From contig JAIUOO010000001.1 in the NCBI GenBank assembly GCA_020161695.1, positions 434,001-498,000 of the forward strand: a DNA stretch of 64,000 bases. The letters run 5' to 3'. Position numbers and translations under genes: made by a program. This DNA is from Pseudomonadota bacterium. GTDB taxonomy: Bacteria; Pseudomonadota; Alphaproteobacteria; Rhizobiales; Phreatobacteraceae. Position 1 is the stretch's first letter; each line of letters opens with the position of its first letter. The notes under the pieces were generated by a model. It ran no database searches. It was not told the DNA's origin and was given only the letters and a program-made list of their open reading frames with translations. Positions 43,450 through 53,732 of this stretch are shown in pieces.

Positions 43450-43896
43450 CTACTCCGCCACGACGGCCGTCGCCTCGATCTCGATCTTCGCGGCCTTCTC
43501 CACCAGCCGCACCACCTGCACCACGGCCATGGCCGGATAGTGCTGGCCGAAGATCGCCCTGTAGGCCTTCCCGAGCGGCTTGAGGTTGGCGAGATACTCC
43601 TCGACATCGGTCACGTACCAGGTCAGCCGCACGATGTGCGACACGCTGGCGCCGCCCGCCTCGATGATCGCCTTGATGTTGCTGAAGCACTGAAGCGCCT
43701 GCCCCGCGAAGTCCTCGGGAAACTTGCCCATCAGGTCCCAGCCGACGACGCCGCCCGTGACGACGATGCGCCCCTTCGCGCTCATGCCGTTGGCATAGCC
43801 GACAGGCTTCAGCCAACCCTCGGGGTTGAGGCTGACGGGGCGCTCGTCCTCGTCGGCGAGCGGCATGGGGATCACGGGTTTCACGGGCTTGCTCAT
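43450..43896 (-). CDS. RidA family protein, minus-strand copy
   Basis: A 148-residue RidA-like protein. GWLKPVGYANGMSAKGRIVV, GWDLMGKFPEDFAGQALQCF and IVRLTWYVTDVEEYLANL are typical; HYPAMAVVQVVRLVEKAAKI is the C-terminal pocket strand with Arg/Val. Start ATG 43896 has GGCGGAG upstream, 19 nt after the ligase stop. As the last gene of the aminobenzoate-type operon it could hydrolyse the enamine 2-amino-5-oxocyclohexene-carboxyl-CoA produced by the monooxygenase/reductase, releasing ammonia (inference). Confidence 0.88.
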   Translation of the reverse strand: MSKPVKPVIPMPLADEDERPVSLNPEGWLKPVGYANGMSAKGRIVVTGGVVGWDLMGKFPEDFAGQALQCFSNIKAIIEAGGASVSHIVRLTWYVTDVEEYLANLKPLGKAYRAIFGQHYPAMAVVQVVRLVEKAAKIEIEATAVVAE

Positions 43897-43915
43897 CTCG
43901 TTCACTCCGCCGCGG

Positions 43916-45559
43916 TCATTCGGCAGCCTTGGCGGCATCGCGCGCGACGGCCTCGCGCACGGCTTCCTCGCGGAGCGCGAAGCGTTGCAGCTTGCCGGTC
44001 TCGGTGCGCGGCAACCGGTCCACGAAGGCGATCTCGCGAGGATATTTGTACGGGGCGATCTCGTTCTTGACGAAGATCTGCAGCTCGACGGCGAGTGCCG
44101 GGGTCACCGTCACGTCGGGCTTCACCACGACATAGGCCTTCACGATCATGCCGCGCTCGGGGCATGGCTGGCCGACGACGCCAGCCTCCGCCACCGCCGG
44201 GTGCGCCAGCAGCGCCGCCTCGACCTCGGGACCGGCGATGTTGTAGCCGGCCGAGACGATCATGTCGTCGTTGCGCGCCTGATACCAGAAATAGCCGTCG
44301 GCATCGGCCATGTAGGTGTCGCCGGTGATGTTCCAGCCGTTCTCGACATATTTTGCCTGCCGCTCGTCGGCGAGGTAGCGGCAGCCGGTCGGCCCGCGCA
44401 CGGCGAGGCGGCCGGGCGTGCCGGGAGGCAAATCCTCGCCCGCGAGGCCGACGACCTTCGCTTCGTAGCCCGGCACGGGAAGGCCGGTCGCGCCCGGCCT
44501 GATCTTGCCCTCCGGCGCGGCGATGAAGATGTGCAGCATTTCGGTCGCGCCGATGCCGTCCATCAGGTCCAGGCCCGTCGCCTCCTTCCAGGCATCGAAG
44601 GTCGCCTTGGGCAAAGCCTCGCCGGCCGAGACGCATTTCCTCAAGCTCCGCCAGTCGTGCTCCTTCAGGCTCGCGATCATGGCGCGGTAGGCGGTCGGCG
44701 CGGTGAAGCAGATGGTCGGCCGGTATTCGGCGATGGCGGGCAGGAGGTCGCCCGGCGGCGCTTTCTCCAGAAGAACGGTGGAGGCGCCGACGCGGAACGG
44801 GAACAGCGCGAGCCCGCCGAGGCCGAAGGTGAAGGCGAGCGGCGGCGACCCGATGAAGCGGTCATCCGCGGTCGGCTTCAGCACGTTGCGCGAATAGGCG
44901 TCGCAGATGGCGAGCAGGTCGCGGTGGAAATGCATGGTGCATTTCGGCTGGCCGGTCGTGCCCGACGTGAAGCCGAACAGGCAGACATCGTCGCGCGCCG
45001 TATCGACGGCGGCGAACGTGTCGCGGGCCGCGGCCGCCATGCCCTTGAGCTCGCTGAAGGGCACGATGCGCTTCAGAAAAGTCGAACCGCCCGCCGTCTT
45101 CTGCAATTCGTCGATCAGGCGATCGTCGCACAGCGCCAGCGCGACCTCGGCCTTGTCGACGATCTGGCCGAGCTCCTTTGCCCGCAGGAGCGGCATGGTG
45201 GCGACTACGATGCCGCCTGCCTTGATCACCGCCAGATAGGCCGCGACCATCATCGGGTTGTTGGGCGCGCGCAGCAGAACGCGATTGCCCGCGACGAGGC
45301 CGAGATCGTTCACCAGCACATTGGCGACGCGGTCGATCTCGCGGGCGAGGTCGGCATAGGTCCAGCGCGTGCCGTCAGGCGCGATGACGGCGATCCGGCC
45401 GCCCCGCCCCTCGGCGACATGGCGATCGACAAATTCGGTCACGCAGTTGAGGCGTTCGGGATAGTGCAGTTCCGGCCGCTCGAACAGGAAGAGAGGCAGC
45501 GCCTCCGTCGCGGGGAGACCGCGCGCCGCGAACGTATCGACATGGGCTGAGGCGGCCAT
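43916..45559 (-). CDS. 2-aminobenzoate-CoA ligase-type acyl-CoA synthetase
   Basis: A 547-residue AMP-forming ligase of the benzoate-CoA ligase family. LHYPERLNCVTEFVDRHV near the N terminus is a hallmark of the 2-aminobenzoate branch. The ATP loop is FTSGTTGQPK (about 197), with TAPTAYRAMI, GIGATEMLHIF, GWNITGDTYMADADGYFWY and RNDDMIVSAGYNI following. The catalytic lysine is in RTETGKLQRF. It should convert a substituted benzoate, ATP and CoA to the CoA thioester, the first step of the pathway completed by the flavoprotein at 48518. Confidence 0.9.
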   Translation of the reverse strand: MAASAHVDTFAARGLPATEALPLFLFERPELHYPERLNCVTEFVDRHVAEGRGGRIAVIAPDGTRWTYADLAREIDRVANVLVNDLGLVAGNRVLLRAPNNPMMVAAYLAVIKAGGIVVATMPLLRAKELGQIVDKAEVALALCDDRLIDELQKTAGGSTFLKRIVPFSELKGMAAAARDTFAAVDTARDDVCLFGFTSGTTGQPKCTMHFHRDLLAICDAYSRNVLKPTADDRFIGSPPLAFTFGLGGLALFPFRVGASTVLLEKAPPGDLLPAIAEYRPTICFTAPTAYRAMIASLKEHDWRSLRKCVSAGEALPKATFDAWKEATGLDLMDGIGATEMLHIFIAAPEGKIRPGATGLPVPGYEAKVVGLAGEDLPPGTPGRLAVRGPTGCRYLADERQAKYVENGWNITGDTYMADADGYFWYQARNDDMIVSAGYNIAGPEVEAALLAHPAVAEAGVVGQPCPERGMIVKAYVVVKPDVTVTPALAVELQIFVKNEIAPYKYPREIAFVDRLPRTETGKLQRFALREEAVREAVARDAAKAAE

Positions 45560-45567
45560 CGTTCCTC

Positions 45568-46755
<1,188 letters not shown>

Positions 46756-46756
46756 G

Positions 46757-47602
46757 TCAGTCGCCCTCGAAGACCGGCTTGGTCTTCGCCGCGAAGGCCT
46801 CGAAAGCGCGGCGGAAGTCCTTCGTGTCCATGCAGATGGCCTGCGCCATGGCCTCGGCCTCAATGGCCTCGTCCACCGACATGGTCCATTCCATGTGCAG
46901 CATGCGCTTGGTGATGCCGTTGGCGAAGGTCGGACCCGCCGAGATCTCCTCGGCCAGCGCGGTTGCCTCGGCGAGCACGGTTTCGGGGGTCGCGAGGCGG
47001 TTGAAGAAGCCCCAGGCGTGACCCTCCTCGCCGCCCATCATCCGGCCGGTGTAGAGCAGCTCGGACGCCCTGCCCTGCCCGATGATCCGCGGCAGGATCG
47101 CGCAGGCGCCCATGTCGCAGCCGGCAAGGCCGACCTTGTTGAACAGGAAGGCGACCTTGGCCTTGGGCGTGCCGACGCGCAGGTCCGAGGCCATGGCGAT
47201 GATGGCGCCCGCACCGACGCAGATGCCGTCGATGGCGGAGATGATCGGCTGCGGGCAGGCGCGCATCGCCTTGACCAGTTCGCCGGTCATGCGCGTGAAC
47301 TGCAGCAGCCCCGGCATGTCGCGGCCGGTCAGCGGCTCGATGATCTCGAAGACGTCGCCGCCGGCGCAGAAATTGCCGCCGGCGCCGGTGACGACGATGG
47401 TCTTGATGGACGTGTCGAAGGCCAGCGCCCGGAACAGGTCGCCGAGCTCGGCATAGCTCTCGAAGGTCAGCGGATTCTTCCGGTCAGGCCGGTTCAGCGT
47501 GATGGTCGCGACCTTATCCCTGACCTCCCAGAGGAAGTGGGTCGACTGCCAGTCCGACAGCTTCTGACGATGGGGAATGCGGTGGGTCGGAGCCTGCATC
47601 AT
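46757..47602 (-). CDS. Enoyl-CoA hydratase/isomerase family protein
   Basis: A 281-residue crotonase. The oxyanion hole is formed by [13 protein letters not shown] and [37 protein letters not shown] marks the active-site helix, where Asp or the following Gly/Cys vary from ordinary hydratases. AAGGA precedes two consecutive ATGs (47602, 47599). Ring-cleaving hydrolases of the crotonase family fit the context: opening of an alicyclic beta-keto-type CoA ester after the monooxygenase/reductase step. Confidence 0.9.
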   Translation of the reverse strand: MMQAPTHRIPHRQKLSDWQSTHFLWEVRDKVATITLNRPDRKNPLTFESYAELGDLFRALAFDTSIKTIVVTGAGGNFCAGGDVFEIIEPLTGRDMPGLLQFTRMTGELVKAMRACPQPIISAIDGICVGAGAIIAMASDLRVGTPKAKVAFLFNKVGLAGCDMGACAILPRIIGQGRASELLYTGRMMGGEEGHAWGFFNRLATPETVLAEATALAEEISAGPTFANGITKRMLHMEWTMSVDEAIEAEAMAQAICMDTKDFRRAFEAFAAKTKPVFEGD

Positions 47603-47610
47603 CCTGTCCT

Positions 47611-48396
47611 TCAAATCTCTCCGCCCGCCACCGGCAGGGCGATGCCGGTCACGGCGGCGGCGGCATCCGAAACGAGCCAGAGGACGGCGGCGGCCACCTC
47701 CTCCGGCTTCACGAGGCGGCCGATGGGCATGGTCTTCGTCAGGTCGGCCAGCGCGGCCTCGGGCGTGCGGCCGGTCTTCGCCACGATGGTATCGATGGAG
47801 CCGGCGACGAGGTCGGTCTCGGTGAAGCCGGGGCACACGCAGTTGATGGTGACGCCGGAGGTCGCGACCTCCCTGGCCAGCGCGCGCGTCAGACCAACAA
47901 CCCCGTGTTTCGCCGCGCAATAGGCGGAGACATAGGGGTAGCCGGTGAGGCCGGCGGTCGAGGCGACCGAGACGATGCGGCCCTGCCCGCGCTCGACCAT
48001 GCCCGGCAGCGCGAGGCGGATGCCGTCGAAGACGGAGGTCAGGTTCAGCGCGATCATCCGCTCGAACAGCGCGCGGTCCATGCGCTTCACGGGCGCGGTT
48101 TCGGCATGTCCGGCATTGTTGACGAGGATATCGAGCGGGCCGGCAAAGGTGAGCGCGGCGTGCAGCGCTTCCGGGTCGGTCACATCTGCGACCACGTGGG
48201 CGCTCGCATCGCCCGCCTCGACGGCCTCGCGCAGCGGCGTCTGGCTACGGCCGAGCACCGTGACATGGGCGCCCTGCCCGCTCAAGCCGCGCGCGATGGC
48301 ACGGCCGATGCCGCGCCCGCCGCCGGTGACGAGGGCGCGCTTGCCGGCAAGCGGCAGGTGGGCGGATGATCCGGCAGCGTCGGGTCGGGTCGGCAT
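47611..48396 (-). CDS. SDR family oxidoreductase (3-hydroxyacyl-CoA dehydrogenase-like)
   Basis: A 261-residue short-chain dehydrogenase. The cofactor loop is [17 protein letters not shown] follows at about 93, the catalytic Ser lies in [13 protein letters not shown], and Tyr/Lys in [19 protein letters not shown] lies eight nt upstream of ATG 48396. It is the first gene of the minus-strand operon and faces operator site B (48411). It probably performs the beta-oxidation-like dehydrogenation of the pathway. Confidence 0.92.
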   Translation of the reverse strand: MPTRPDAAGSSAHLPLAGKRALVTGGGRGIGRAIARGLSGQGAHVTVLGRSQTPLREAVEAGDASAHVVADVTDPEALHAALTFAGPLDILVNNAGHAETAPVKRMDRALFERMIALNLTSVFDGIRLALPGMVERGQGRIVSVASTAGLTGYPYVSAYCAAKHGVVGLTRALAREVATSGVTINCVCPGFTETDLVAGSIDTIVAKTGRTPEAALADLTKTMPIGRLVKPEEVAAAVLWLVSDAAAAVTGIALPVAGGEI

Positions 48397-48410
48397 CGCA
48401 GCCTCCTGAC

Positions 48411-48435
48411 GGAATGTTTTAGGCTTCAAATATTT
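48411..48435. promoter_or_regulatory. MarR-type operator, site B (before the minus-strand operon)
   Basis: GTTTTAGGCTTCAAATATTTT is the core of a degenerate dyad aligned with site A (19 of 25 positions). It begins 14 nt upstream of the SDR start, so a bound protein would block that promoter or its ribosome site. Confidence 0.65.
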
Positions 48436-48466
48436 TCGGGCAAGAGGCTTCGCCGTGCTTGCCGGC

Positions 48467-48491
48467 AATTATTTTAAGCCTAAACTATTTT
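48467..48491. promoter_or_regulatory. MarR-type operator, site C (before the monooxygenase/reductase gene)
   Basis: ATTATTTTA-AGCC-TAAACTA keeps the TATTTTA-N4-TAAA(A)TA architecture of site A (21 of 25 positions). It ends 26 nt before ATG 48518. Its centre is 56 nt from that of site B, in the same orientation on the plus strand. Confidence 0.68.
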
Positions 48492-48517
48492 CCGGCGACC
48501 GAGGCGAGGATCAGGCC

Positions 48518-50848
48518 ATGCGCATCGCGGTGATCGGCGGCGGGCCCGGCGGGCTCTATTTCGCCATCCTGATGAAGAAATGGCGGCCGGCGGCTGACAT
48601 CACCGTCTTCGAGCGCAACCGCCCCGACGACACGTTCGGCTTCGGCGTCGTGTTCTCCGACGCGACGCTCGACATTTTCGAGCGCTACGACGCCGAGAGC
48701 TACCGGGCGATCACCGACCATTTCGCCTATTGGGACGACATCGAGGTTCGCTTCAAGGACACCGTGCACCGGATCGGCGGCAACGGCTTCTGCGGCTGCT
48801 CGCGCCAGCAATTGCTGATCCTGCTGCAGAACCGCGCGAAGGCCCTCGGCGTCGGGCTGAAATTCCAGGCCGAGGTGGAGCCGGACCTCGCCGCTTTCGC
48901 CGGCTACGACCTGATCGTCGCGGCGGACGGCATCAATTCGCGCATCCGCGAGGCGAACCGCGGGCATTTCGCGCCGGAAGTGGACCTGCGCCCCAACAAG
49001 TTCACCTGGCTCGGCTCGACCCGCGAGCTCGACGCCTTCACCTTCTTCTTCCGCGAGACGCCGCACGGCATCTTCATCGCCCATACCTACCAGTACGAAC
49101 CGGGCCGTTCGACCTGGGTGATCGAGACCGATCCGGAGACCTTCGCCCGCGCCGGCCTGGATGCGATGGACGAGGAGGCTTCCGCCCGTTTCCTCGAAGG
49201 CATTTTCGCGGAGGAACTCGCCGGCCATCCGCTGATCACCAATCGCTCGCTTTGGCGCCAATTCCCGATGATCCGCTCGAAGCGCTGGGTGAAGGACAAT
49301 GTCGTCCTGATCGGCGATGCCAAGGGCACGGCGCATTTCTCCATCGGCGCGGGCACCAAGCTCGCCATGGAGGACGCCATCGCGCTGTTCGACGCGTTCC
49401 GGGCGAAGGGCGCCGTGAAGGAGGCGCTGGCGTCCTACGAGACCGACCGGCGCGAGGAGGTGGAGCGCACCCAGCACGCCGCCGATGTCTCGCTCGTCTG
49501 GTTCGAGCATGTCGACCGCTTCTGGGACATGGACCCGCGTCAGTTCGCCTTCGGCCTGATGACCCGCTCCAAGGCCATCACCTACGAGAACCTGAAGCTG
49601 CGCGCGCCGGACTTCATCGCCACCGCCGACCGCATGTTCGCGGAGGGCGCGCCGGGCGCCGATCTCGAAAAGCCGCGCCCGCCGCTGTTCCAGCCGCTGA
49701 GGCTGCGCGGCATGACGATCGAAAACCGCGCCGTCGTCTCGCCCATGTGCATGTATTCGGCTGTCGAGGGCATGCCGACCGACTGGCACACAGTGCACTA
49801 CGGCGCGCGCGCCATCGGCGGCGCCGGCCTCGTCTATACCGAGATGGTCTGCATCGCGCCCGACGCGCGGATCACGCCCGGCTGCGCGGGCCTCTGGACC
49901 GACGAGCAGGAAGCGGCATGGACCCGCATCGTCGATTTCGCCCATGCCAATTCGACGGCGAAGGTCTGCCTCCAGCTCGGCCATGCCGGCCGCAAGGGCG
50001 CCTCGAAACTCATGTGGGACGGCATGGACCGGCCGCTGTCCGACGGCGCATGGCCCATCGTGTCGGCCTCGCCCATCCCCTACTACCCCGACAGCCAGGT
50101 GCCGGCCGAACTCGACGAGACCGGCATGGCCGGTATCGTCGGCGAGTTCGTTGCCGCGACCGAACGCGGCACCTGCTGCGGCTTCGACATGCTGGAACTG
50201 CACTGTGCCCACGGCTACCTGCTCGCGAGCTTCCTTTCGCCGCTCACGAACAGGCGGACGGACGGCTATGGCGGCACCGTGGAAAACCGGCTGAAATTCC
50301 CGCTGCGGGTGTTCGAGGCCATGCGTGCGGCATGGCCGGCGGAGAAGCCGATGTCGGTGCGCATCTCCGCGACCGACTGGGCCGAGGGCGGCATCACCGA
50401 GGCCGATTCCATCGTCATCGCCCGTGCCTTCGCGGAAGCCGGCGTCGACCTGATCGACGTCTCGACCGGCCAGACCTCGCCGAAGTGCCGGCCGGTCTAT
50501 GGTCGCATGTTCCAGACGCCTTTTTCGGACGCGATCCGCAACGAAGCGGACGTGAAAACCATGTGTGTCGGCAATATCACCTCGGCCGACCAGATGAACA
50601 CGATCCTCGCAGCCGGCCGCGCCGACCTCGTCGCGCTGGGCCGCCCGCACCTCGCCGATCCGTCCTTCATGCTGAAGGCCGCGGCCTGGTACGGCATCGA
50701 CATCCACCAGCCGCCGCAATACCTGCCCGGCAAGGATCAGGCGCTGCGCAATGCCGTGAAGGACCGCGCCGATTTCGAGGCGCTGAAGGTGGCAGCGAAG
50801 CCGAAGCGCCACGCGCGCGGCAGTTTCGAGAAGCAGGCGGCGGAGTAG
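48518..50848 (+). CDS. Bifunctional aryl-CoA monooxygenase / old yellow enzyme (anthraniloyl-CoA or salicylyl-CoA type)
   Basis: A 776-residue fusion. Residues 1 to about 380 are an FAD aromatic hydroxylase: IAVIGGGPGGLYFAILMKKW at the N terminus, CSRQQLLILL, and VVLIGDAKGTAHFSIGAGTK as the second FAD loop. From about 388 an old-yellow-enzyme FMN domain begins with PLRLRGMTIENRAVVSPMCM; it contains LQLGHAGRKG, ELHCAHGYLLASFLSPLTN and GYGGTVENRLKFPL. This fusion is known from 2-aminobenzoyl-CoA monooxygenase/reductase and salicylyl-CoA 5-hydroxylase: hydroxylation and then hydride reduction of the ring. The 2-aminobenzoate-type ligase next door favours the first. It diverges from the other pathway genes under shared operators. 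Confidence 0.92.
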   Translation: MRIAVIGGGPGGLYFAILMKKWRPAADITVFERNRPDDTFGFGVVFSDATLDIFERYDAESYRAITDHFAYWDDIEVRFKDTVHRIGGNGFCGCSRQQLLILLQNRAKALGVGLKFQAEVEPDLAAFAGYDLIVAADGINSRIREANRGHFAPEVDLRPNKFTWLGSTRELDAFTFFFRETPHGIFIAHTYQYEPGRSTWVIETDPETFARAGLDAMDEEASARFLEGIFAEELAGHPLITNRSLWRQFPMIRSKRWVKDNVVLIGDAKGTAHFSIGAGTKLAMEDAIALFDAFRAKGAVKEALASYETDRREEVERTQHAADVSLVWFEHVDRFWDMDPRQFAFGLMTRSKAITYENLKLRAPDFIATADRMFAEGAPGADLEKPRPPLFQPLRLRGMTIENRAVVSPMCMYSAVEGMPTDWHTVHYGARAIGGAGLVYTEMVCIAPDARITPGCAGLWTDEQEAAWTRIVDFAHANSTAKVCLQLGHAGRKGASKLMWDGMDRPLSDGAWPIVSASPIPYYPDSQVPAELDETGMAGIVGEFVAATERGTCCGFDMLELHCAHGYLLASFLSPLTNRRTDGYGGTVENRLKFPLRVFEAMRAAWPAEKPMSVRISATDWAEGGITEADSIVIARAFAEAGVDLIDVSTGQTSPKCRPVYGRMFQTPFSDAIRNEADVKTMCVGNITSADQMNTILAAGRADLVALGRPHLADPSFMLKAAAWYGIDIHQPPQYLPGKDQALRNAVKDRADFEALKVAAKPKRHARGSFEKQAAE

Positions 50849-50854
50849 GGCCGC

Positions 50855-51427
50855 TCAGGCGATATCGGCAAGGCGGACGGCGACCATCGAGATGTCGGGA
50901 TGGTTCGGCTTCAGAATGTCATTCTTCGAGAGCCGGCGGATGCTGCCATAGCCATCGGAACGCGGCTCCCGATGAACCGTGACTTCCAGCGCCTGCGCAT
51001 TGACCACCCAGTAGTCTTCGACGCCGGCCCGGGCCATCAGGCCCGCCTTCACGCCGAGATCGAATCCGAGACTGGAATCAGCGATTTCGATCACCAACAT
51101 GGCACGCTCGGCGGTGAGCCGCGGCGCCTCGCTGTAACGGTAGATGACGATATCCGGCTCGACATAGGTGAAATCGTCGAGCGTCAGCGTCGGTTCGATG
51201 CCGACAGCGAGATCGTCCGGCACCATGCCTACCAAAGCCTTGGTAAGCCGGTTCTGCACATTCTGATGGAAATTGTTCTTCGAGTTCACCTGGACGAACT
51301 CCCCCTCGATCAGTTCGAGCTTCTCGTCCGGCCCGATGATCCCGGTTTCGACCATGCGGAAGGCGTCCTCGACGGTGAACATCCGCCGGGTCGGCTCGTC
51401 AGCCTGCGGGGTGACCATCACGTTCAT
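50855..51427 (-). CDS. Uma2 family endonuclease-like protein (DUF820)
   Basis: A 190-residue PD-(D/E)XK-fold protein. FTVEDAFRMVETGII, LELIEGEFVQVNSKN, YVEPDIVIYR (catalytic Asp) and MLVIEIADSSLGFDLGVKAG (Glu and the downstream Lys) with DYWVVNAQ are the Uma2 pattern. AAGGAGG lies five nt before ATG 51427, which is preferred over the upstream ATGs at 51448 and 51451. Family members are thought to be transposon-derived nucleases whose role is unknown. It stands alone between the monooxygenase and SDR genes. Confidence 0.85.
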   Translation of the reverse strand: MNVMVTPQADEPTRRMFTVEDAFRMVETGIIGPDEKLELIEGEFVQVNSKNNFHQNVQNRLTKALVGMVPDDLAVGIEPTLTLDDFTYVEPDIVIYRYSEAPRLTAERAMLVIEIADSSLGFDLGVKAGLMARAGVEDYWVVNAQALEVTVHREPRSDGYGSIRRLSKNDILKPNHPDISMVAVRLADIA

Positions 51428-51489
51428 GGCGGCCTCCTTCGGCGCCATCATAGCAGCGATAATACATGATGTATTGAGACGGAGACCGC

Positions 51490-52290
51490 TCAGCGGCTGA
51501 TCGCCGACAACCCGCCATCCACCGCGATTTCGGCGGCCGTGACATAGCGCGCCTCGTCGGAGACGAGGAACAGCACCGCCTGCGCGACGTCCCAGGCGTC
51601 GCCCATCTTGCCGGTCGGCACCTGCGCGTTGCGTGCCGCGATGAGCGCTTCCGCGTCGCCGCCAGCCACCGTCTTCGCCAGCCGGTGCTCCACCAGCGGC
51701 GTGTGCATGAGGCCGGGGATCACCGTGTTGCAGCGGATGTGCTGCTTCGCATAGGTCACCCCGATCGACCGCGAGAAGCCGAGAATGCCGAGCTTGGTCG
51801 TCGTGTAGGCGACATGCGGCCGGCCGGCCAGCACGCGCACGCCGGCGATCGAGGACAGGTTGACGATGGCGCCGCCGCCCTGCCGCTCCATGGCGGGAAT
51901 GACATATTTGCAGGCGAGGAAGGCGGTCTTGAGGTTCAGGTCGAGCTGAAAGTCCCAGACCTCCTCGGTCATCGACACGGGGTCGCCGGGCGCGGAGCCA
52001 CCGACATTGTTGACGAGGATGTCGATACGTCCGAAGCGCGCGAGGCAGTCGGCCACCGCCGCCTCGACATCGGCCGCTCTGGTCATGTCGACATTCGTCG
52101 CGAAACAGGTGCCGCCTTCGGCCTCGATCAGCCGCCTGGTCTCCTCGGCCGCCGCCCTGTCGATGTCGGTGCCGTAGATCGTTGCGCCCTGGCGCGCCAG
52201 CAGCACCGCGGTCGCCTTGCCGTTGCCCCAGCCCTCGCCCACCGATCCCGCGCCGGAGATGAAGGCGACCTTGCCCGTCAGATCATGCAT
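51490..52290 (-). CDS. SDR family oxidoreductase
   Basis: A 266-residue short-chain dehydrogenase. Its cofactor loop is unusual for the family, ISGAGSVGEGWGNGKATA, with four residues between the glycines; NNVGGSAPGD, VNLSSIAGVRVLAG and VAYTTTKLGILGF contain the remaining catalytic residues (Ser, Tyr, Lys). It starts 29 nt after pncB on the same strand and may be co-transcribed. It is not obviously linked to NAD salvage; the substrate is unknown. Confidence 0.88.
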   Translation of the reverse strand: MHDLTGKVAFISGAGSVGEGWGNGKATAVLLARQGATIYGTDIDRAAAEETRRLIEAEGGTCFATNVDMTRAADVEAAVADCLARFGRIDILVNNVGGSAPGDPVSMTEEVWDFQLDLNLKTAFLACKYVIPAMERQGGGAIVNLSSIAGVRVLAGRPHVAYTTTKLGILGFSRSIGVTYAKQHIRCNTVIPGLMHTPLVEHRLAKTVAGGDAEALIAARNAQVPTGKMGDAWDVAQAVLFLVSDEARYVTAAEIAVDGGLSAISR

Positions 52291-52319
52291 CTTGAAGTCT
52301 CTCTGCGCGGAAGCGGCGG

Positions 52320-53636
52320 TCACACCAGCACGGCGTGCTGCTTCATGCCCACCGTGCCGAAGACGCGGCGATAGCGCTCGATCTCGCCCTTCGGGCCGGT
52401 CGCCTTCAGCGGATTGTCGGAGAGCTTCACCGCCGGGCGGCCATTCGCCTCGATCACCTTGCAGACGACGGAGATCGGCGCCAGCGCGTCGGCATCGCCG
52501 TTCGGCACGCAACCCTTGAAGTCGTTGGTGAGATTGGTGCCCCAGCCGTAGCCGATGCGCACGCGGTCCTTGAAGTGGCGGGCCGTCTCCTCGATGGAAT
52601 CGATATCCATGCCGTCGGAGAGGATGACCAGCTTCTTCGTGGGGTCGCGCCCCTTCTCGCGCCACCACTGGATCAGTTCCTCGCCGCCCTCGATCGGCTC
52701 CTTGGAATCCGGCCGCGCGCCGGTCCAGTCGGCCACCCAGTCCGGGGCGTGGGCGAGGAAATGCGCGGTGCCGAAACAGTCCGGCAGGATGATCCGCATG
52801 TTCTGGTCGTAGATGCGCGCCCAGTCCTCCAGAACGCGATAGGGCGCCTTCAGGAGATCCTCGTCGGTCTTCGCCAGCGCGGCATAGACCATCGGCAGTT
52901 CGTGGGCATTGGTGCCGATGGCCTCGATGCCGAGGTCCATGGCGAGCTTCATGTTGGACGTGCCGGTGAAGACGTCGGCGCCGAGAGCATCGGTCATCGC
53001 CTCCATCATCCATTGCTGCCAGAGGAAGCCGTGGCGGCGGCGCGTGCCGAAGTCGGAGATCTTCAGCGTGCCGACCTCGTCCTTGAGTCGGCGCAGCCGC
53101 TTGATCTTCTCCCAGGCCTTGGCCTTGGCATTGGCATAGAGGATGTCGAGCTCGAGCTTGGAGAGGTCGCGCATGGTCGCGCGCGCGCGCAGCTCGTTGA
53201 TGATGGCGAGGGACTGCACTTCCCACATCGTGGTCTCGGCCCACCGCCCCGCGAAGGTCAGCTCGTATTGGCCGTCCCGCCGGGTCAGTTCGTAGTCCGG
53301 CAGCCGGAAATCCTTGAGGAAGGCGAGGTAGTCAGGCGTGAAAATGCGCTCGCGGCCGTAGAACGTGTTGCCGGCGAGCCAGATCAGTTCCTTCGGCGTG
53401 AAGCGCAGCCCGCGCGCATGGTCCAGTTGCTCGCGCAGCTCGCGTTCGTCGATGACGTCGGCGAGGCGCACGGTCCTGGTGCGGTTGTTCAGGGCGAAGG
53501 TCGCGGTCACATCCGGGTGGAAGCGCCGGATCAGCTGCTGCATGGCGAACTTGTAGTAGTCCGAATCCAGCAGCGACCGGATGATCGGGTCGAGCTTCCA
53601 GGTGTGGTTGTAGACACGGGTGGCGATATCGACCAT
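52320..53636 (-). CDS. pncB: Nicotinate phosphoribosyltransferase
   Basis: A 438-residue NAD-salvage enzyme that joins nicotinate and PRPP with ATP hydrolysis to form nicotinate mononucleotide. [13 protein letters not shown] near the N terminus binds the base, [12 protein letters not shown] (about 193-204) holds the catalytic, phosphorylatable His202, and [18 protein letters not shown]-like [11 protein letters not shown] and [11 protein letters not shown] follow. The set is complete. Its presence 24 kb from the nicotinate-like array is worth noting, but pncB is a common housekeeping gene. Confidence 0.95.
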   Translation of the reverse strand: MVDIATRVYNHTWKLDPIIRSLLDSDYYKFAMQQLIRRFHPDVTATFALNNRTRTVRLADVIDERELREQLDHARGLRFTPKELIWLAGNTFYGRERIFTPDYLAFLKDFRLPDYELTRRDGQYELTFAGRWAETTMWEVQSLAIINELRARATMRDLSKLELDILYANAKAKAWEKIKRLRRLKDEVGTLKISDFGTRRRHGFLWQQWMMEAMTDALGADVFTGTSNMKLAMDLGIEAIGTNAHELPMVYAALAKTDEDLLKAPYRVLEDWARIYDQNMRIILPDCFGTAHFLAHAPDWVADWTGARPDSKEPIEGGEELIQWWREKGRDPTKKLVILSDGMDIDSIEETARHFKDRVRIGYGWGTNLTNDFKGCVPNGDADALAPISVVCKVIEANGRPAVKLSDNPLKATGPKGEIERYRRVFGTVGMKQHAVLV

Positions 53637-53732
53637 GGGCGGCCCGACCGCGTTGCAACAGGGGCGCGGACCTTAGCAGGGCACCGCAGGATGAACAGTC
53701 ACCCCAGGCCGCCATCGGCGCAAGGCAGCCTT

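Noticed and set aside
48518..50848. Firm naming of the flavoprotein as salicylyl-CoA 5-hydroxylase
   Set aside because: The sequence alone does not separate it from 2-aminobenzoyl-CoA monooxygenase/reductase; the ligase and RidA context favours the amino substrate, so a neutral name was used.
50855..51427. Uma2 protein considered as evidence of an active mobile element
   Set aside because: No transposase, terminal inverted repeats or target duplication is visible around it; Uma2 genes are often isolated.
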